From: Caprella mutica
Taxonomy: Eukaryota; Arthropoda; Malacostraca; Amphipoda; Caprellidae
NCBI GenBank assembly: GCA_947561585.1
Contig: CANNZV010002572.1
Location: 28,616-92,615 of the forward strand
Direction: 5' to 3'
Length of the DNA stretch: 64,000 nt
Shown: positions 33,760-45,910 of the stretch, piece by piece
How positions within the stretch are numbered: the first letter of the stretch is position 1
How the letters are laid out: each line of letters opens with the position of its first letter
The notes under the pieces: model-generated
What the model saw: the letters and a program-made list of their open reading frames with translations, nothing else
What the model was told of the DNA's origin: nothing
The model's database searches: none
Position numbers and translations under genes: made by a program

Positions 33760-36470
33760 ATGAGTATGGATCCATTCATTAGTAATATGTTAAAATCTTT
33801 GAACCAAGAGAAGATGATAGATATTTTCATAGAACAAAATATTGATAAAGATGTTCTTTTCTCATTAAATGAGCAAGAAATGAAAAAGCTTCTACCTAAT
33901 ATTGGAATTAGAAAGAAAATTGCTCTTTATCTTGAGAAATATGCTGAAAATAAAATCAATGAAACTGGTTCATCATCAAGTTTAGTTACTGAAGATGCAT
34001 CTGAGAGTTATTGCAAGTCATTTAATGAATCAAAACTGGAAGTTGATGGTATTACCTACTCAATTGTTGATTCCAATCTTGGTAATTGTTCTACTTCTAT
34101 AGAAATTGCTTCAGATGTTGAAGTTCTAGGCTCAGAATTTCAATTGCCAGCAGTAGATTATCGCCCATGCGAATCTAAGTCATCAGCAGACAATGATCAA
34201 GAAACCTATAATCAGAGTGCTAAGAAAATTAAACTATCTCCCAATTACTTGGTTAACAACATGACCATTAATGAGTTCCTTGAAGCATCTAGCATTGGGA
34301 GAGGTATTATAAGTTGGTATAACAAATATGGCAGTTTGAATGAAAAAATAAGGTGCGATTTGATTAGACTAATTATTGACGCAGTACTCTGTGCTAGTGA
34401 TTCATTGTCCTCATCGATTGCTGAAGCTATTGCTGACGAAATTGTAGAACTATTTCCAAAAGAAAATAAGAGTGCATACTTTTACTCTGCAATTTCAAAG
34501 AAAAAGAACAGCGGTGGCAAAATTATGGACAGATATCGTAATATGCGAAGAAGGTATACCACCAAAAAGATTAATGAAAAATCATCAAGTTCTGAATCTC
34601 AGACTGAATGTGAACCAGATGAAAAAATTCTGCTGAAGATTAACTGGCTGAGCTCATCTGATGCCCCTTGGATGAAAGTTTTAGAATATTGGGGTGACAC
34701 ATTCAAAGAGAGAAAGAAGAACCGTACTGATCCAGGTCATGCTACTAACACTACTGTAAAGTATCCAGCTCTCAAGCATAAACATGGTTATACACTAGTG
34801 AGTTTGATTCATTATTAATAGCTTAAATATCTCACTAATGTACTTTGCAAATTGATTTTGACATTTGATGCATTATTTATAAATATTTGGTTTAAAATTA
34901 ACCTAATTACTTATTTTTAAAAACTTGTATAACATTTTTTCACTACAGATTGAATCAGACTTTGAAGGATTGTATCCTGGGAATAATGGAGGCTTCCTCT
35001 ACTCTTGGGATTTAGCCTCATTAACCATTGCTCATCAGTTGGGATTGCACTCCATTGTATTGACAAGAGATGACTTCTCATCAGGTAGCTAACTAATTTA
35101 GCGATATTTCAACATCAGATAGTTATCTATTTGTTCATTGAGTTGAAGTAGAATTTTAAATATTTCATCATGCTAAAGTAGTATTTGATGAGTATTATCT
35201 AGGTTTGTATATTCTTCTATATGCTGCTGTTCTTTGAATTCTCCCTAAATTTGTATTAAGACACTTTATGTTGAACCCATCAGATGATGCCTACCACTTG
35301 GCTATTCTGAAAGCTCTCCCACGTGTCCTTCCTCAACCACCACGGAGAGTTTCTAACAAACCTATGTGGAAGCCATCGAATCAAGAGAGTTCAGATGCTT
35401 TTGTGATTTCTGTAAATGTAAGTTAAGCCAGATAACTATTTTATAACAAATTGTATCATTTGATATAGCTATTTGAAAAATACTTGATAGATTTTATTCA
35501 GGATTGTATTGGATTGGCTGAAAGAACACAGCTGTGAGTTTATAGCTATTGTCTGGGAGGATTTTTGAAATTGAATTATTTTCTTCAAATATTGACTTTG
35601 AGCGCTATAGATTCTATGATTTAGGATAATATCAATTTGTGTGGGGCACTATTTGTACATATTTTTAATGTTATCAAATCTATATTCCTCTCTGTCATAT
35701 ATTTTTATTAGCTTTATGAGATTAATTTGTACGTCTCAATTTTCCCTTTGGTTTATCTGCAGGGGTTTATACTTGTATATTGTTTATTATATGTATAGCT
35801 AGCTATATTAAGCGCAAAAGTGGTCACTATGTTATCTGACATGTCTATTAGTATGCTATCAGAAAATAGTAATTAGCTACCCTGTGAGTGAATGTGTCTG
35901 TGAAGTGATCTTAGCTAGTAGCTTTAGATGATGCGCAGAATGTCTTCGCTCAGTTTCCTTAGAGTATTTGGTTTGTGTAGAAATATATGCCCTTGAAATA
36001 CAGGTGTGAAACGAGTTAATTCGTGTGGGTGTTGTTTGTCAGAAAAATGTTGCTAAGTTAATCATTTTTTCTGAAATAATTGTTCCTACATAAAACATAA
36101 TACCTAGCTAGTACGTTGCAATATAGCAATTTTTTCATTACAGAGTATTGCTGAGCAAAAATTGGATGCAGCTAAGCGTCGTCAGAGGTACCTAGATCAC
36201 GGGCTTAGCTTCCAACCACTTATCTACAAAGTTCTACAAACTTCTGAACCCTTCTACCTTCTCGCATATGATGATGTTGCTTGGCAATTCTGTGATTTGA
36301 AGAAGGTTCTGGATATCTCCTTCAAAACCTTTCAAGTCCTTAATTTATCATATCCATATGAACTGGATACAGTTTGGACTTTCATTCAGGTATTTTTGTA
36401 TCAGATTGAAACAAAATATGACAGAAAATCACCTAGGTTGTCTTCATTTCTGAAATCTATGACTAAATAA
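33760..36470 (+). CDS. SAM-domain (SAMD3-like) accessory protein of the CMC-like element, four exons
   Basis: Exons 33760-34797, 34949-35084, 35284-35417 and 36144-36470 join in frame, each with GT donor and AG acceptor, to give about 544 residues. Residues 1-65 look like a sterile alpha motif (FIEQNIDKDVLFSLNEQEMKKLL...), a protein-interaction helix bundle. The middle is acidic and serine-rich, then a helical region with WYNKYG and YRNMRRRY. The C-terminal part (RRQRYLDHGLSFQPLIYKVL...) matches what I recall of SAMD3-like proteins of fish and cnidarians that travel with transposons. The joined frame has no internal stop, so this copy may be intact. An upstream non-coding exon is possible. 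The role in transposition is inference. Confidence 0.7.
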
Positions 36471-36594
36471 ACAATTAGCGATAATTTAGCTAAGAGTAAA
36501 GATAAATAGCTACATGCTATAGCTATGACGAGATGACCACTTGAAAGAACTCGTCAATATTTAGTAGCTTGTTGTTAAATATTATAGCTTAGTC

Positions 36595-38526
36595 ATGAAT
36601 CAGTTAGTATGCTTTATTTGTGAGTTCACATTCCCTTCTCTATCTTTGTTGCGAAATCACGTAAATGTATCTCATATAGTATCTCAACATATGTTCTTTT
36701 CGTGCAAACAAAATAATTGTTCAAGGAAGTATAGAAATGTCATATGTTTATACAATCATATTAAAAATAAACATTTAAAGCAGCGAAATTCACTTGTAAA
36801 CCGAAATGATAATGTAATTCCTATGGAAGTGGAGGTTGACAATGAACCTCATATTGAGCCTCAGCCTGATGTAGCAAGTTCTGATATTGATCAAAATGAA
36901 TTAGGCTTTTTAATGAAATTGTACAGCAAACTGCATATGACACGAAATGATATTGACCACATAGTTAATAACACTAGAGATTTAATAGAGTCTAAATTTG
37001 GAATAGGTGATTCTTTCAAAAACCTTGATACTGAGTATAAACGAAAGAAAGTTTTGTATGAGAAGGAGTTACTGATAGCACCTCAATCTGTAACATTGGA
37101 TTACATACAACAATCCAATGGAGTTCAAAAGTCTGTTTCATGCCAATACGTACCTCTATCATCACTTCTCTCCACTATACTCGGTAACAATGATTTGCTA
37201 GAAACTGCTAGAAACTATATGAACACAGAAAATGAATGCCTTAGTGACTTGAAAGATGGTTCTAAATTTCGAAATTTACCAGAGGATACATTTCCATTCA
37301 TACTTTTTTATGACGAATTAGAAACTGGCAATGCTCTAGGATCACATAAGGGTATTCATAAAGTTGGATGCATATATTTATCCTTGAGATGTTTTCCTCC
37401 GTATTTTTACAGCAGCCTAACTAATATATACACGTGTGCAGTTTTTCCATCTACTGTTAGAAATAAAATAGATGTGCTATTAACGAAAATAATAGATGAA
37501 ATAAATATGTTACAGTCCGATGGACTAACGATAAACTCAAGTAAGATATTCTTCAAATTTGCCGGGATCACAGGTGACAACTTAGGCCTTCACCAAATAC
37601 TAAATTTCACTGAATCTTTCTCGGCTAACTTTCCTTGTAGGATCTGTAAAATTGGTAAAGAAATGCTCAGAATATCGACAACTGAGAATATCGCCCTTTT
37701 AAGAAATCCAAACAATTATCAGGTAGACATAGAAACAGATGATCTTTCATTAACAGGGGTAAGAAGCAATTGTGTATTGAATTTGATAGATGATTATCAT
37801 GTTACTTCTAATGATATTGTAGATTTGATGCATGATTTTGCTGAGGGAGTAGCCAACTATGGAATGTCTGAAATAATCAGCTATTACATATCAAATGATA
37901 TTCTAACTCTTGACTTCATTAATGACAGTATCAGATACTTTGATTTTGGTAGAAGTTCCAATAGACCTCCTTCACTTAAGCAACAAAATATCCAAAGGAG
38001 AAATCTCGGTTTATCTGCGTCGGAAATGATTAATTTAGTATTTTCTTTTACAATAATGTTTGGTATTCATATCCCGTCATCTTGTGAAGTTTGGCAATAC
38101 TATTTAACCTTGTATGATATCCTAAATATTATCCTGCTCAAATCAATATCATTAGAATTAATTGACAATCTCCAATCTATCATTGAAATTCATCATATCC
38201 TGTACATGAAACTATTCAGGTCACACCTCAAACCGAAGCATCACCATCTTCTCCATTATCCTAGATTAATGAAAATGTTGGGCCCTCTTTGTCATCTGTG
38301 GTCCATGCGATTTGAAGGAAAAAATCTTGAATGTAAATTTATCTCCCAAAGTTGTAGATCTCGTGTTAACTTATGCACGAGTATAGCAGAGCGTCATATG
38401 CTGCACCTAGCTAGCTCTATATATTTGCAAAAACATGCATCTGTTTTTGGTTTTGTGCAAGAAGTTGGACCCTCAATTCGTAACACCACTAATCATAAGT
38501 GGATTAAAATTAAAAATACCAAGTAG
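36595..38526 (+). CDS. C2H2 zinc-finger, CACTA/Tnp2-like transposase
   Basis: An intronless frame of 643 residues. Two C2H2 fingers open it (C6, C9, H22, H27; C37, C42, H55, H60), as expected for DNA binding. The core has features I associate with the CACTA/Tnp2 fold: LGSHKGIHKVG with D240 just before; GITGDNLGL with D328, followed by a CRIC zinc-ligand pair; DLMHDFAEGV (D410), the animal counterpart of the plant DVMHIEKNV motif; and WSMRFEGK with E574. The catalytic triad assignment is a guess. The frame stops at 38526, but the next frame stays open to 38794 and encodes YFINDCVALLDVDYEM..., which looks like the normal C terminus. A one-base frameshift near 38515-38526 is therefore likely. 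The gene starts 124 bp after the SAM gene, on the same strand. Confidence 0.7.
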   Translation: MNQLVCFICEFTFPSLSLLRNHVNVSHIVSQHMFFSCKQNNCSRKYRNVICLYNHIKNKHLKQRNSLVNRNDNVIPMEVEVDNEPHIEPQPDVASSDIDQNELGFLMKLYSKLHMTRNDIDHIVNNTRDLIESKFGIGDSFKNLDTEYKRKKVLYEKELLIAPQSVTLDYIQQSNGVQKSVSCQYVPLSSLLSTILGNNDLLETARNYMNTENECLSDLKDGSKFRNLPEDTFPFILFYDELETGNALGSHKGIHKVGCIYLSLRCFPPYFYSSLTNIYTCAVFPSTVRNKIDVLLTKIIDEINMLQSDGLTINSSKIFFKFAGITGDNLGLHQILNFTESFSANFPCRICKIGKEMLRISTTENIALLRNPNNYQVDIETDDLSLTGVRSNCVLNLIDDYHVTSNDIVDLMHDFAEGVANYGMSEIISYYISNDILTLDFINDSIRYFDFGRSSNRPPSLKQQNIQRRNLGLSASEMINLVFSFTIMFGIHIPSSCEVWQYYLTLYDILNIILLKSISLELIDNLQSIIEIHHILYMKLFRSHLKPKHHHLLHYPRLMKMLGPLCHLWSMRFEGKNLECKFISQSCRSRVNLCTSIAERHMLHLASSIYLQKHASVFGFVQEVGPSIRNTTNHKWIKIKNTK

Positions 38527-38794
38527 CTACTTCATAAACGACTGTGTAGCTTTACTAGATGTCGATTATGAGATGCCGCAGTTTGCGAGAATTTCGTCAA
38601 TCGAATGTAGAGAAGGGAACGTGCACTTTCATTTAGTTAAAATTGTAACTGTTGGATACAATGAACACTTGAGGTCTTACGAAGTGTTGACAAATAACAT
38701 CGGTGTGGTGGCACTTCCTCATTTTCATTTTTCTGGGCCATTGAAGTTGGTATATATTCATGAAATCTATTATATTCCAAATATTGGAATATAA
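38527..38794 (+). pseudogene. frame-shifted C-terminal part of the transposase
   Basis: Open in the frame one base on from the transposase, beginning SSYFINDCVALLDVDYEMPQ and ending at 38794. The sequence continues the typical layout of this transposase family in animals as I remember it. Alternatives are a programmed frameshift, an unrecognised small intron or a sequencing error. Confidence 0.5.
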
Positions 38795-39192
38795 ATAAAA
38801 AAGGAAGCTCTATTCTCAAAGTAAAGTTAGAATGTATGTTTTTGTTAGAAAGGACCTCAATTATATGTGATAAATAGCTAAAGAGGAATTTTATTATATT
38901 GAAAAATAAGAGGATTCATATTTATTTTGATCGTACTGTTTTTTTTAAGTTTTTTTTTTTCATTTATAGCTAATTCTCTATTTAAACTATAGCTATGTCA
39001 TTGTGATTTAAAATTTTTATAAATGTATTAGATGTTTTAGGTAATTCTTTTATTTATCCTTACTTATGTGAAGCTGTTTTTGGTGGATGGAAGAGAAAGG
39101 GGAAGACGTCCCTTGGTACCCGAACTGTTGTAATTTGGAATAGCGATTGTCTTTTTTTAAATTATTACCATGTTTATCATTATTTTACTCTA

Positions 39193-39560
39193 CTTGCAGT
39201 TTTGGAGGATAGCGCTAGAGTTATGTTCTTCAATTGCGAGGTTCATATTTAATTATTTTAATTTATTTGTTAGATAGTCATTTACTATCGTTTCTTCATT
39301 TTCCTCTTCCATCCGTGCGTGCAGTCACAGGTTCTTGTGTCCCTTTTCGTCACATTCCTTGGTAAGTGACTGCATTCACCGCCTCACGGAGTAGCTTTTC
39401 TGCATGCATGAGACAGGTCACCGAAAACTTGTCGAAGACTTTGTTCATGGAGTCACTTTCCTATTTTATTGCTTTTAAATCCCTTTTAATTAGTTTCCTT
39501 TTGACATTAGCGATATGGCTTTTTGTTCCGAAGCAGACGTTTAACCGCCTACTAAAATAA
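39193..39560 (-). pseudogene. minus-strand segment homologous to the small-ORF region of the tandem units
   Basis: Read on the minus strand, this shares blocks such as GTGAATGCAGTCAC, TACCAAGGAATG, GAAAATGAAGA and GATAGTAAATGA with 6015-6350 of unit A, in order and at about 70-75% by eye. One frame encodes a short peptide ending VNAVTYQGM; another reads MQSLTKECDEKG before a stop. Its place next to the subterminal repeats suggests it is part of the transposon. Confidence 0.55.
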
Positions 39561-39578
39561 ATTACTGTACGTAAAATT

Positions 39579-39980
39579 ACATTTCACTATGTTCAAGCAA
39601 CATTTCTCTTACTCCATCATTACATTTTCATGTGTTGGTATAACAATCCTTCAATACCAATAATACATTTCACTATGTTCGAACAACATTTCTCTTACTC
39701 CATCATTACATTTTCATGTGTTGGTATAACATTCTTTCAATACCAATAATACATTTCACTATGTTCAAGCAACATTTCTCTTACTCCATCATTACATTTT
39801 CATGTGTTGGTATAACATTCCTTCAATACCAATAATACATTTCACTATGTTCAAACAACATTTCTCTTACTCCATCATTACATTTTCATGTGTTGGTATA
39901 ACATTCCTTCAATACCAATATTACATTTCACTATGTTCAAACAACATTTCTCTTACTCCATCATTACATTTTCATGTGTT
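39579..39980. repeat. 86-bp tandem subterminal repeats, 4.7 copies
   Basis: Copies begin at 39579, 39665, 39751, 39837 and 39923 with the word ACATTTCACTATGTTC, spaced exactly 86 bp apart, differing at a few positions. Lying about 150 bp from the transposon end, they are good candidates for transposase-binding repeats. Open frames across them are artefacts of the repeat. Confidence 0.9.
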
Positions 39981-40114
39981 ACTGTAACAAATGTCACCTA
40001 TGTCCTTGTAACAATTTATGAAATGCTGGTAGAACATGGAGACATTGTTAGTGCAATAGTAACATATGAACATGGTTTACCATAACGTTTTTTTGTGTTG
40101 TGTGAACATATCCA

Positions 40115-40126
40115 TTTCTCTGTGTG
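40115..40126. repeat. right terminal inverted repeat of the CMC-like element
   Basis: TTTCTCTGTGTG followed by TA (40127-40128), identical to the right terminus of the 2.8-kb element at 4060-4071. Confidence 0.85.
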
Positions 40127-41731
40127 TATATGCAAAGTCTCAGCTACATCATTATCAAGTCTCTAACTTAGACTTTCCTTATGTTGTGAACATATTTCGT
40201 AAAATTATGTATATATGCACTAAAATAATCCCCGTCAAATGCCAAAGCGTTCGAATTTCTATTTCATTATTTAGACCGTTTGGAACCAGTGGTTCATGTT
40301 TATTAGTTTTACCCATGCTTAATTCAACTTCAATGCCATCTGGACTATACGCTTTTGATTATTTAAATCATATACAATTAATGATCATGCAATTAAATTA
40401 CCTTCAATGTTTATTAAGTGCAAATATTATTATTAAAATTGCAATCTTAAATAATTTATAATCTAATATACAATCTAATATAAGTAGTTTTTCTCTAAAT
40501 AGAGAGTGCTTTTAAATAGATTACACGTATTATTTTCTACCCGTTTTTATTAGCTACAAATAATTAATTCAATGGTGAAAATAATATTTGATGAAGTACA
40601 TAAAAAACTATCGTCAATATTATTTCATTAGAGAATTATTAATTACAAAAATAATAAACTTTATTACAAACCAAATCTTCTTTTATAATCTTTCCCCTTT
40701 TACAAAAAGACAATTTTAATAAAACTGTAACGAAATAATCTACTAAAATTATTATATATATCATTTAGTAGAATAATTCTAAATTCTTTTAGACTTTAAT
40801 ACACAGGTTAAATACTTGAAATAATATAGCAGTGAGTGACATCATGTCGATACAAACCAATGTGGTAAGTTTTCTTTACTCTCCTTCAGAGTGAAATCAT
40901 TAAGAACTTTCTTTCATTACAGCTCTTGAGGGGAGACAAACAATAAAATGAAAGCAAATAAACCCTCCAAACTATCGACAAAGTTCCAACTATTTTATGG
41001 TGACTTTCGAAAGAAGTTCGTGAAAAAGAATGTCAGTCACTGCCGTTAGAAGACGGAACTCTAACGTAATAACTGGTTACAATTTCGGCTAATTTATATT
41101 ATTTATTCGATATATTGTTTTGATATGCTGCAATGCATTGAATTGTGAATTTTTAAACCTAACTGCAAATGTTAAAAGTAAATAGCTGGTCTTACAAGAG
41201 GGATGATATACATTTTAACGAAAACAATTAAAATAATTAAATCCAATTGACCAAAATTTACACCGGGGTATCAGTTTCAAATTTTATATGAATTCCAGTA
41301 CTAAATACAGGTATTCTTTACCCTAGGAAATAATATTTGATTATACATTTTTTCATTGTGATGCATGAAGTAATGTAAAATAATGATTCAATATGAAATG
41401 ATAATTGAGATATAAATGAAGTTAAAAGATATTCTTACAAACATACAAAAGACAAAAAATAACCAGGAAATTCTATTCTTGAAATTGGGAACAAATTCAA
41501 ATTCGCCATTTTGTAGAAATTCAAAAATTCGCAATTACATATTTCAGTCCTAATGTATGCTTACATACACTAAATTAGTATAATTTTAGTAGGGGTTTAT
41601 CGCTGACTATATCGCTGACATCAAATGAAATAGTTAAACATAAGAAAAAAGTGACTGCATGAATGAAGATGAATTGAGTCAGCTATCACTGTCGGTGACA
41701 AGCTCGTGGATGCAGAAAAGCAACTACGTGA

Positions 41732-42007
41732 ATGCAGTCACATACCAAGGAATGCGATGAAAAGGAATACAATCAACGGTGGCTGTACTCACAGATTGAA
41801 AAGGAAAATGAAGAGGTGATAGTAAATGAAGCCTATGAGCCTGTCAGAACAGAATCTAGAAACTTGTATTTGAAGAGCAACATCCAAGAGCTATCCTTGA
41901 AAAACTATCAAGTTTTAAAAAATTTTCATGTGATAGTATGTACATATGAAAATAAAAATAAAATATTAGTAATATTGCAGATATGTAAAAAAATATTGAT
42001 ATTTTAG
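41732..42007 (+). CDS. conserved small ORF of doubtful coding status (unit C)
   Basis: Same 91 residues as in units A and B. It lies 2.2 kb from the homologous inverted segment at 39193-39560. Confidence 0.3.
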   Translation: MQSHTKECDEKEYNQRWLYSQIEKENEEVIVNEAYEPVRTESRNLYLKSNIQELSLKNYQVLKNFHVIVCTYENKNKILVILQICKKILIF

Positions 42008-42652
42008 AATAATTTCTAATTAAAAATAGATTAAGGTATAACAGTAAAAATAAATAACAAAAATACATTTGTATATATTTAAATCTCTAAAATAAGTACA
42101 ATAATAAATAAATAACAGGATTTCTGGACTCAAAGTTTATTTGTTGTGGTAAACAGCTAAATTTCACTGAAAATGATAGCCACCCACTTCCACAGTATAA
42201 GACAGGGATTTGATGTTTAGATTAAGTGAAGAATTAAATGTCTTTTTATAAGTAAAATAAATAAATGAATTTATTTCCTTTACCAATAATTTATCATTTT
42301 GATATTCTCAAAATATAAAATTACTACAAAGCTTATAAATAATTCAAGTATCAGAAGAATATAACAAAGAGAGAGTTTCCATATACATTATACATACATC
42401 TGAGGAAATAGTAACCGGTTTTCCAGTCAGTAGCTGGATAGGCAAGTTTAGGCCTATATTTCCCATTGTACTCGGATCTTATCAGATCAGATTAACCGCA
42501 TGTACCACGGAAATGGGAGGAGCTTACGAATAGCCAACTGGTTGAATCCATTTTCATCTTCATTCGCTTTTGAGCTTCCACACCGCACAGACGCTTTACA
42601 AACGCTCTGGCTTTTTTCATTTATTATTGACTAACCGATATCTTCACCTACG

Positions 42653-43633
42653 ATGCCTGGTTGTTCGATGGAACATAGGATCCTGCACGAGGAGGTCAAG
42701 ACTCTGCTTCAGAGAACTGACATGTCAGGGTATACTGTGGAAGACTTGATGGACAGACTGGAGGAACTTGGGATGGAAACAACGTTCGACAGCAGGGAAA
42801 CTTCCATCTTAGTCATGCTGATCCACATGAAGAACATGGTGAAGGAGTTTACTTACCGACGAAGGGAAGGCACAATCACTGTAGATGAGACGACAGGACT
42901 TTGTGAAGCTATCCTCAGACGCTTCACTGACTCACACAGGAATCTCTTCACAGACGATTTATGCTTTGATTCTGCTAGTTCCTGCAGATTAAGCCGAGGA
43001 ATAACTTCAATTCAACAGGAGATGAAGACAAACCTCGAGAGGAACCACTACTACCGCAACTTCTGTGGAATGTTTGAGGACCACGTGGGACAGATCGGAT
43101 CTGGCAAATTCGATCTGAGGACGTACGAACTGATTGTTGCCATGCACAACCTTCATGTAGCGATCTATGAGACGTTGAATGACCGGCTGGATATTCTCAG
43201 TGAGCTCGATGGATCATCTCACGGCCTAGAGGCATCTCCAAGAGACGAGTTCAACCTTCATCTCATTTGGAACACTGCACAGGACTCTTTCAAGCTTCAA
43301 GAAGTGAGGAAAGTAGGTGAAGCCCAATCTTCTATCTTTCATTCGTCATTCTTGAAGATTGTCGGTCCATCGTCTGCCAGGATTTGGAGGAACAGAAGAG
43401 ATCTGGGATCTGTTGACCTCACCATTGCTCATTCCTGTCCAGTCTGCATTCGCGAAGATGTGTCAACTTCAGAGCTGTCAGTACTCTCAGGTTGTACCCA
43501 CGTGTTCTGCACACAGTGTATCGAGGAGTGGTTCGCCCGGAACAGAAACTTGAATTGTCCTTGTTGCAGGACGGTTTCAGAAGAACGGATCATGGCATCT
43601 GGTTACAGAAACCTTCTCCGTATGATTCGGTGA
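42653..43633 (+). CDS. RING-finger protein, probable E3 ubiquitin ligase (unit C)
   Basis: 326 residues with all eight RING ligands. It differs from copies A and B by K176N and T189S, both in the N-terminal region and outside the RING, plus at least one silent change nearby. The upstream block is complete. The large transposon stands about 2.5 kb upstream, so any regulatory sequence further than that has been displaced or deleted in this unit. Confidence 0.9.
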   Translation: MPGCSMEHRILHEEVKTLLQRTDMSGYTVEDLMDRLEELGMETTFDSRETSILVMLIHMKNMVKEFTYRRREGTITVDETTGLCEAILRRFTDSHRNLFTDDLCFDSASSCRLSRGITSIQQEMKTNLERNHYYRNFCGMFEDHVGQIGSGKFDLRTYELIVAMHNLHVAIYETLNDRLDILSELDGSSHGLEASPRDEFNLHLIWNTAQDSFKLQEVRKVGEAQSSIFHSSFLKIVGPSSARIWRNRRDLGSVDLTIAHSCPVCIREDVSTSELSVLSGCTHVFCTQCIEEWFARNRNLNCPCCRTVSEERIMASGYRNLLRMIR

Positions 43634-45528
43634 AGCATGAAACTGAATGGGTTGAAATTCCCTGGGAGAACTTATTCTCTCTAAAATCTTTCGCTAAAGC
43701 AGCTACCTTTACGTGGTGCGAAAGATTTAAACTAAAAGCTGCAAAATTATTTCTAATGTACATATAAATTCATTTCATTATAGTAGAACATGAAAATACT
43801 TAGCTTATCTTCACTACATAAATTTTAACTTATTAAAAACAGTTATCGCTTGTTATATTAGGATTATAATATATGAAAAATATAACATTTTAATCATGGT
43901 TATCTGAAATTTATTTTACTTTCTGCTTAAATAATCATGTCACTATAAAGTTTCTTTTGACGATTAGTTAATGTTTCCTGACCAAAAATGGTAGCTTTAC
44001 ATTAATATATATTTATTTCATGCTACATGGTTAACAAAAGTTTAAACAAAAATATTCAAATGCCAATTGAATAGTTTAAAGTTGTACAGTTTTGATTTGT
44101 TAAATAAATAAAATTTTATGAAATCAAACAGTTCGGAAAAGTTAAATTTCACTAAAAATTAAAAAATAAAATAATTCATTAACAATGTCCACAATGCTTG
44201 TTTATTTTTATAATTTTTTTTAAATTTCCAATTCTTGTACCAAATAAAAAAAATTACTAAACTTAGCTAGAGTTCTGTAAATTTCAAGAAATGGTAATAA
44301 CTCATTCTGTTGTAATATGGAGCAGTTTGAGATTGATGTTTGGAGCTGTTTGAGTTTTTGTCTTCGACATAGAATAGTTACTTGCCTTTTAATTAAAATA
44401 AAAGGTTGTTTATTTGATCTTTATTTTTTCAAAGATTTTATTTCTGTAAGTTGTGCATAAATTAATTTAATGACACTAATAGAGTTGCTATACTAAATAA
44501 ATAACAAGATCTATAATCACATATATAGATAATAATTGAGATAATATATTATTGAAGTTTATTTAATCAATCCTACAAATTTTTTATATATTTTGGTGAA
44601 GAGAAATATATTAGATTTTAAAAGCTCTGTGGTAAATTTAAAAAAAGTGTTTGAGACAAATAATTCTTATATAAAGGGTTAATATTTTTTTTTACCTAAT
44701 CGATCAAAAATTTTCCATATGAAAATGTTATAACAATTGAATGACTATATTTTAATTAAAAACAAGCAAAATTTATTATTTAGTTGAAAAAGTCCATGAT
44801 CGTGATTAAAAAAATCGTTTAAGTATTTCTATTCAATTTTTTTAAACTGCATAGATTCTAGTGAACGTTAAAAAATTATATAATGAAAGTGTTAATATTA
44901 TTAACTTTATGATAATTCAAATGATAATGTAAAAACTATTGAATGCCTATATTGGAAAAAAGAGCAATATACTAATTAATTATTTATTTGATAAAATATA
45001 ATTTCCATTTATTTACATACCATTACCAATATTTGTTCTCTAACTCCAATTGAAGCACATGTGCACAACTGTACAGTCAATCCGTACGCACACGTTTCTC
45101 AATAACATGTTTTGTATTGCCTCTCTGATAAAATTAGCGATGGGGCGGTATGAAAAAAACTAAGCAATATTGTTCAATTTAATATATTTTTCGGACATTC
45201 CTTCACCTATCGACAGGACAGACATGTAATATGAGTGACATTGTGAAAAAGATATTGCATCAAATGTGAAGAGGCGATGCATCTTGTTTTCTGTTTCCAT
45301 AACATCAGCTCAATAACCCTCAGGAGATTGATTCTCTGTTAAAAATAAAACTGCATAGTAAATACACTGCAGAATGTTCTTTCGAACGGTTTGGTCTGTA
45401 GTCAAAAATGTACTCTGGTACATTTAGAAATTGTTTTAAGTGATTTATTTCTCAGATTTATTTCAGATGTTAACGCAATCAAGAAAATAAAGATTTAAGA
45501 GTGAATAATAGTAGTTATATGGGTGAAT
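43634..45528. other. AT-rich 3' region with no recognised gene (unit C)
   Basis: Equivalent to 8072-10174 minus about 0.2 kb removed at the TTATTTTTTCAAAG junction near 44430. Nothing recognised. Confidence 0.6.
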
Positions 45529-45910
45529 CCCTAGTTCACGTCCCTATTTCATTTGTGGACTTGAAATAGGAATCGATACAAATACTCCTTTTCTAGTTCA
45601 CGTCTCCAAATGAAATAGAGATGTGAACTAGGAAGGAGGTATTTTTAAATTAATTTTCTTAAATTTAATAATTATCTTTTATTTTATTATAACATATTGT
45701 TAAAAATTATTAGTTGACAGAAAATATAGTATCTTGACTACATCACAAATAATACTAAAAATTTCTATTTGAAATTGTATTAAGTTCAGAAAATTACTAA
45801 AGATTTTATCATTCGTTAAAATATAAATCAAATAGAAAAATAAAATTAAAATAGGACGTTTACTCACTTTCTAGTTCACGCCTCTGAATGTAAAAGGGAC
45901 GTGAACTAGG
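45529..45910. mobile_element. MITE with CCTAGTTCACGTCCC termini (unit C)
   Basis: Complete copy with nested inverted words as in unit B. One inner copy has GTGGACTTG instead of GTGGACGTG. Confidence 0.75.

Larger units (their letters stand above)
27711..40126 (+). mobile_element. left-truncated CMC-like (CACTA-type) autonomous transposon with flanking foreign DNA
   Basis: The right end is the 12-bp terminus TTTCTCTGTGTG followed by TA, the same terminus and target as the element in unit A. It abuts unit sequence equivalent to 4575 of A. Two plus-strand genes, a SAM-domain protein and a zinc-finger transposase, plus 86-bp subterminal repeats lie toward this end. No matching CACACAGAGAAA start next to TA was found in 27711-33700, so the left end was probably lost in the deletion that also removed part of unit C. 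How much of 27711-33700 belongs to the element and how much came from elsewhere is unclear. Confidence 0.65.

Noticed and set aside
39802..40085. Short frames over the 86-bp repeats
   Set aside because: Periodic peptides created by the tandem repeat, with no independent support.
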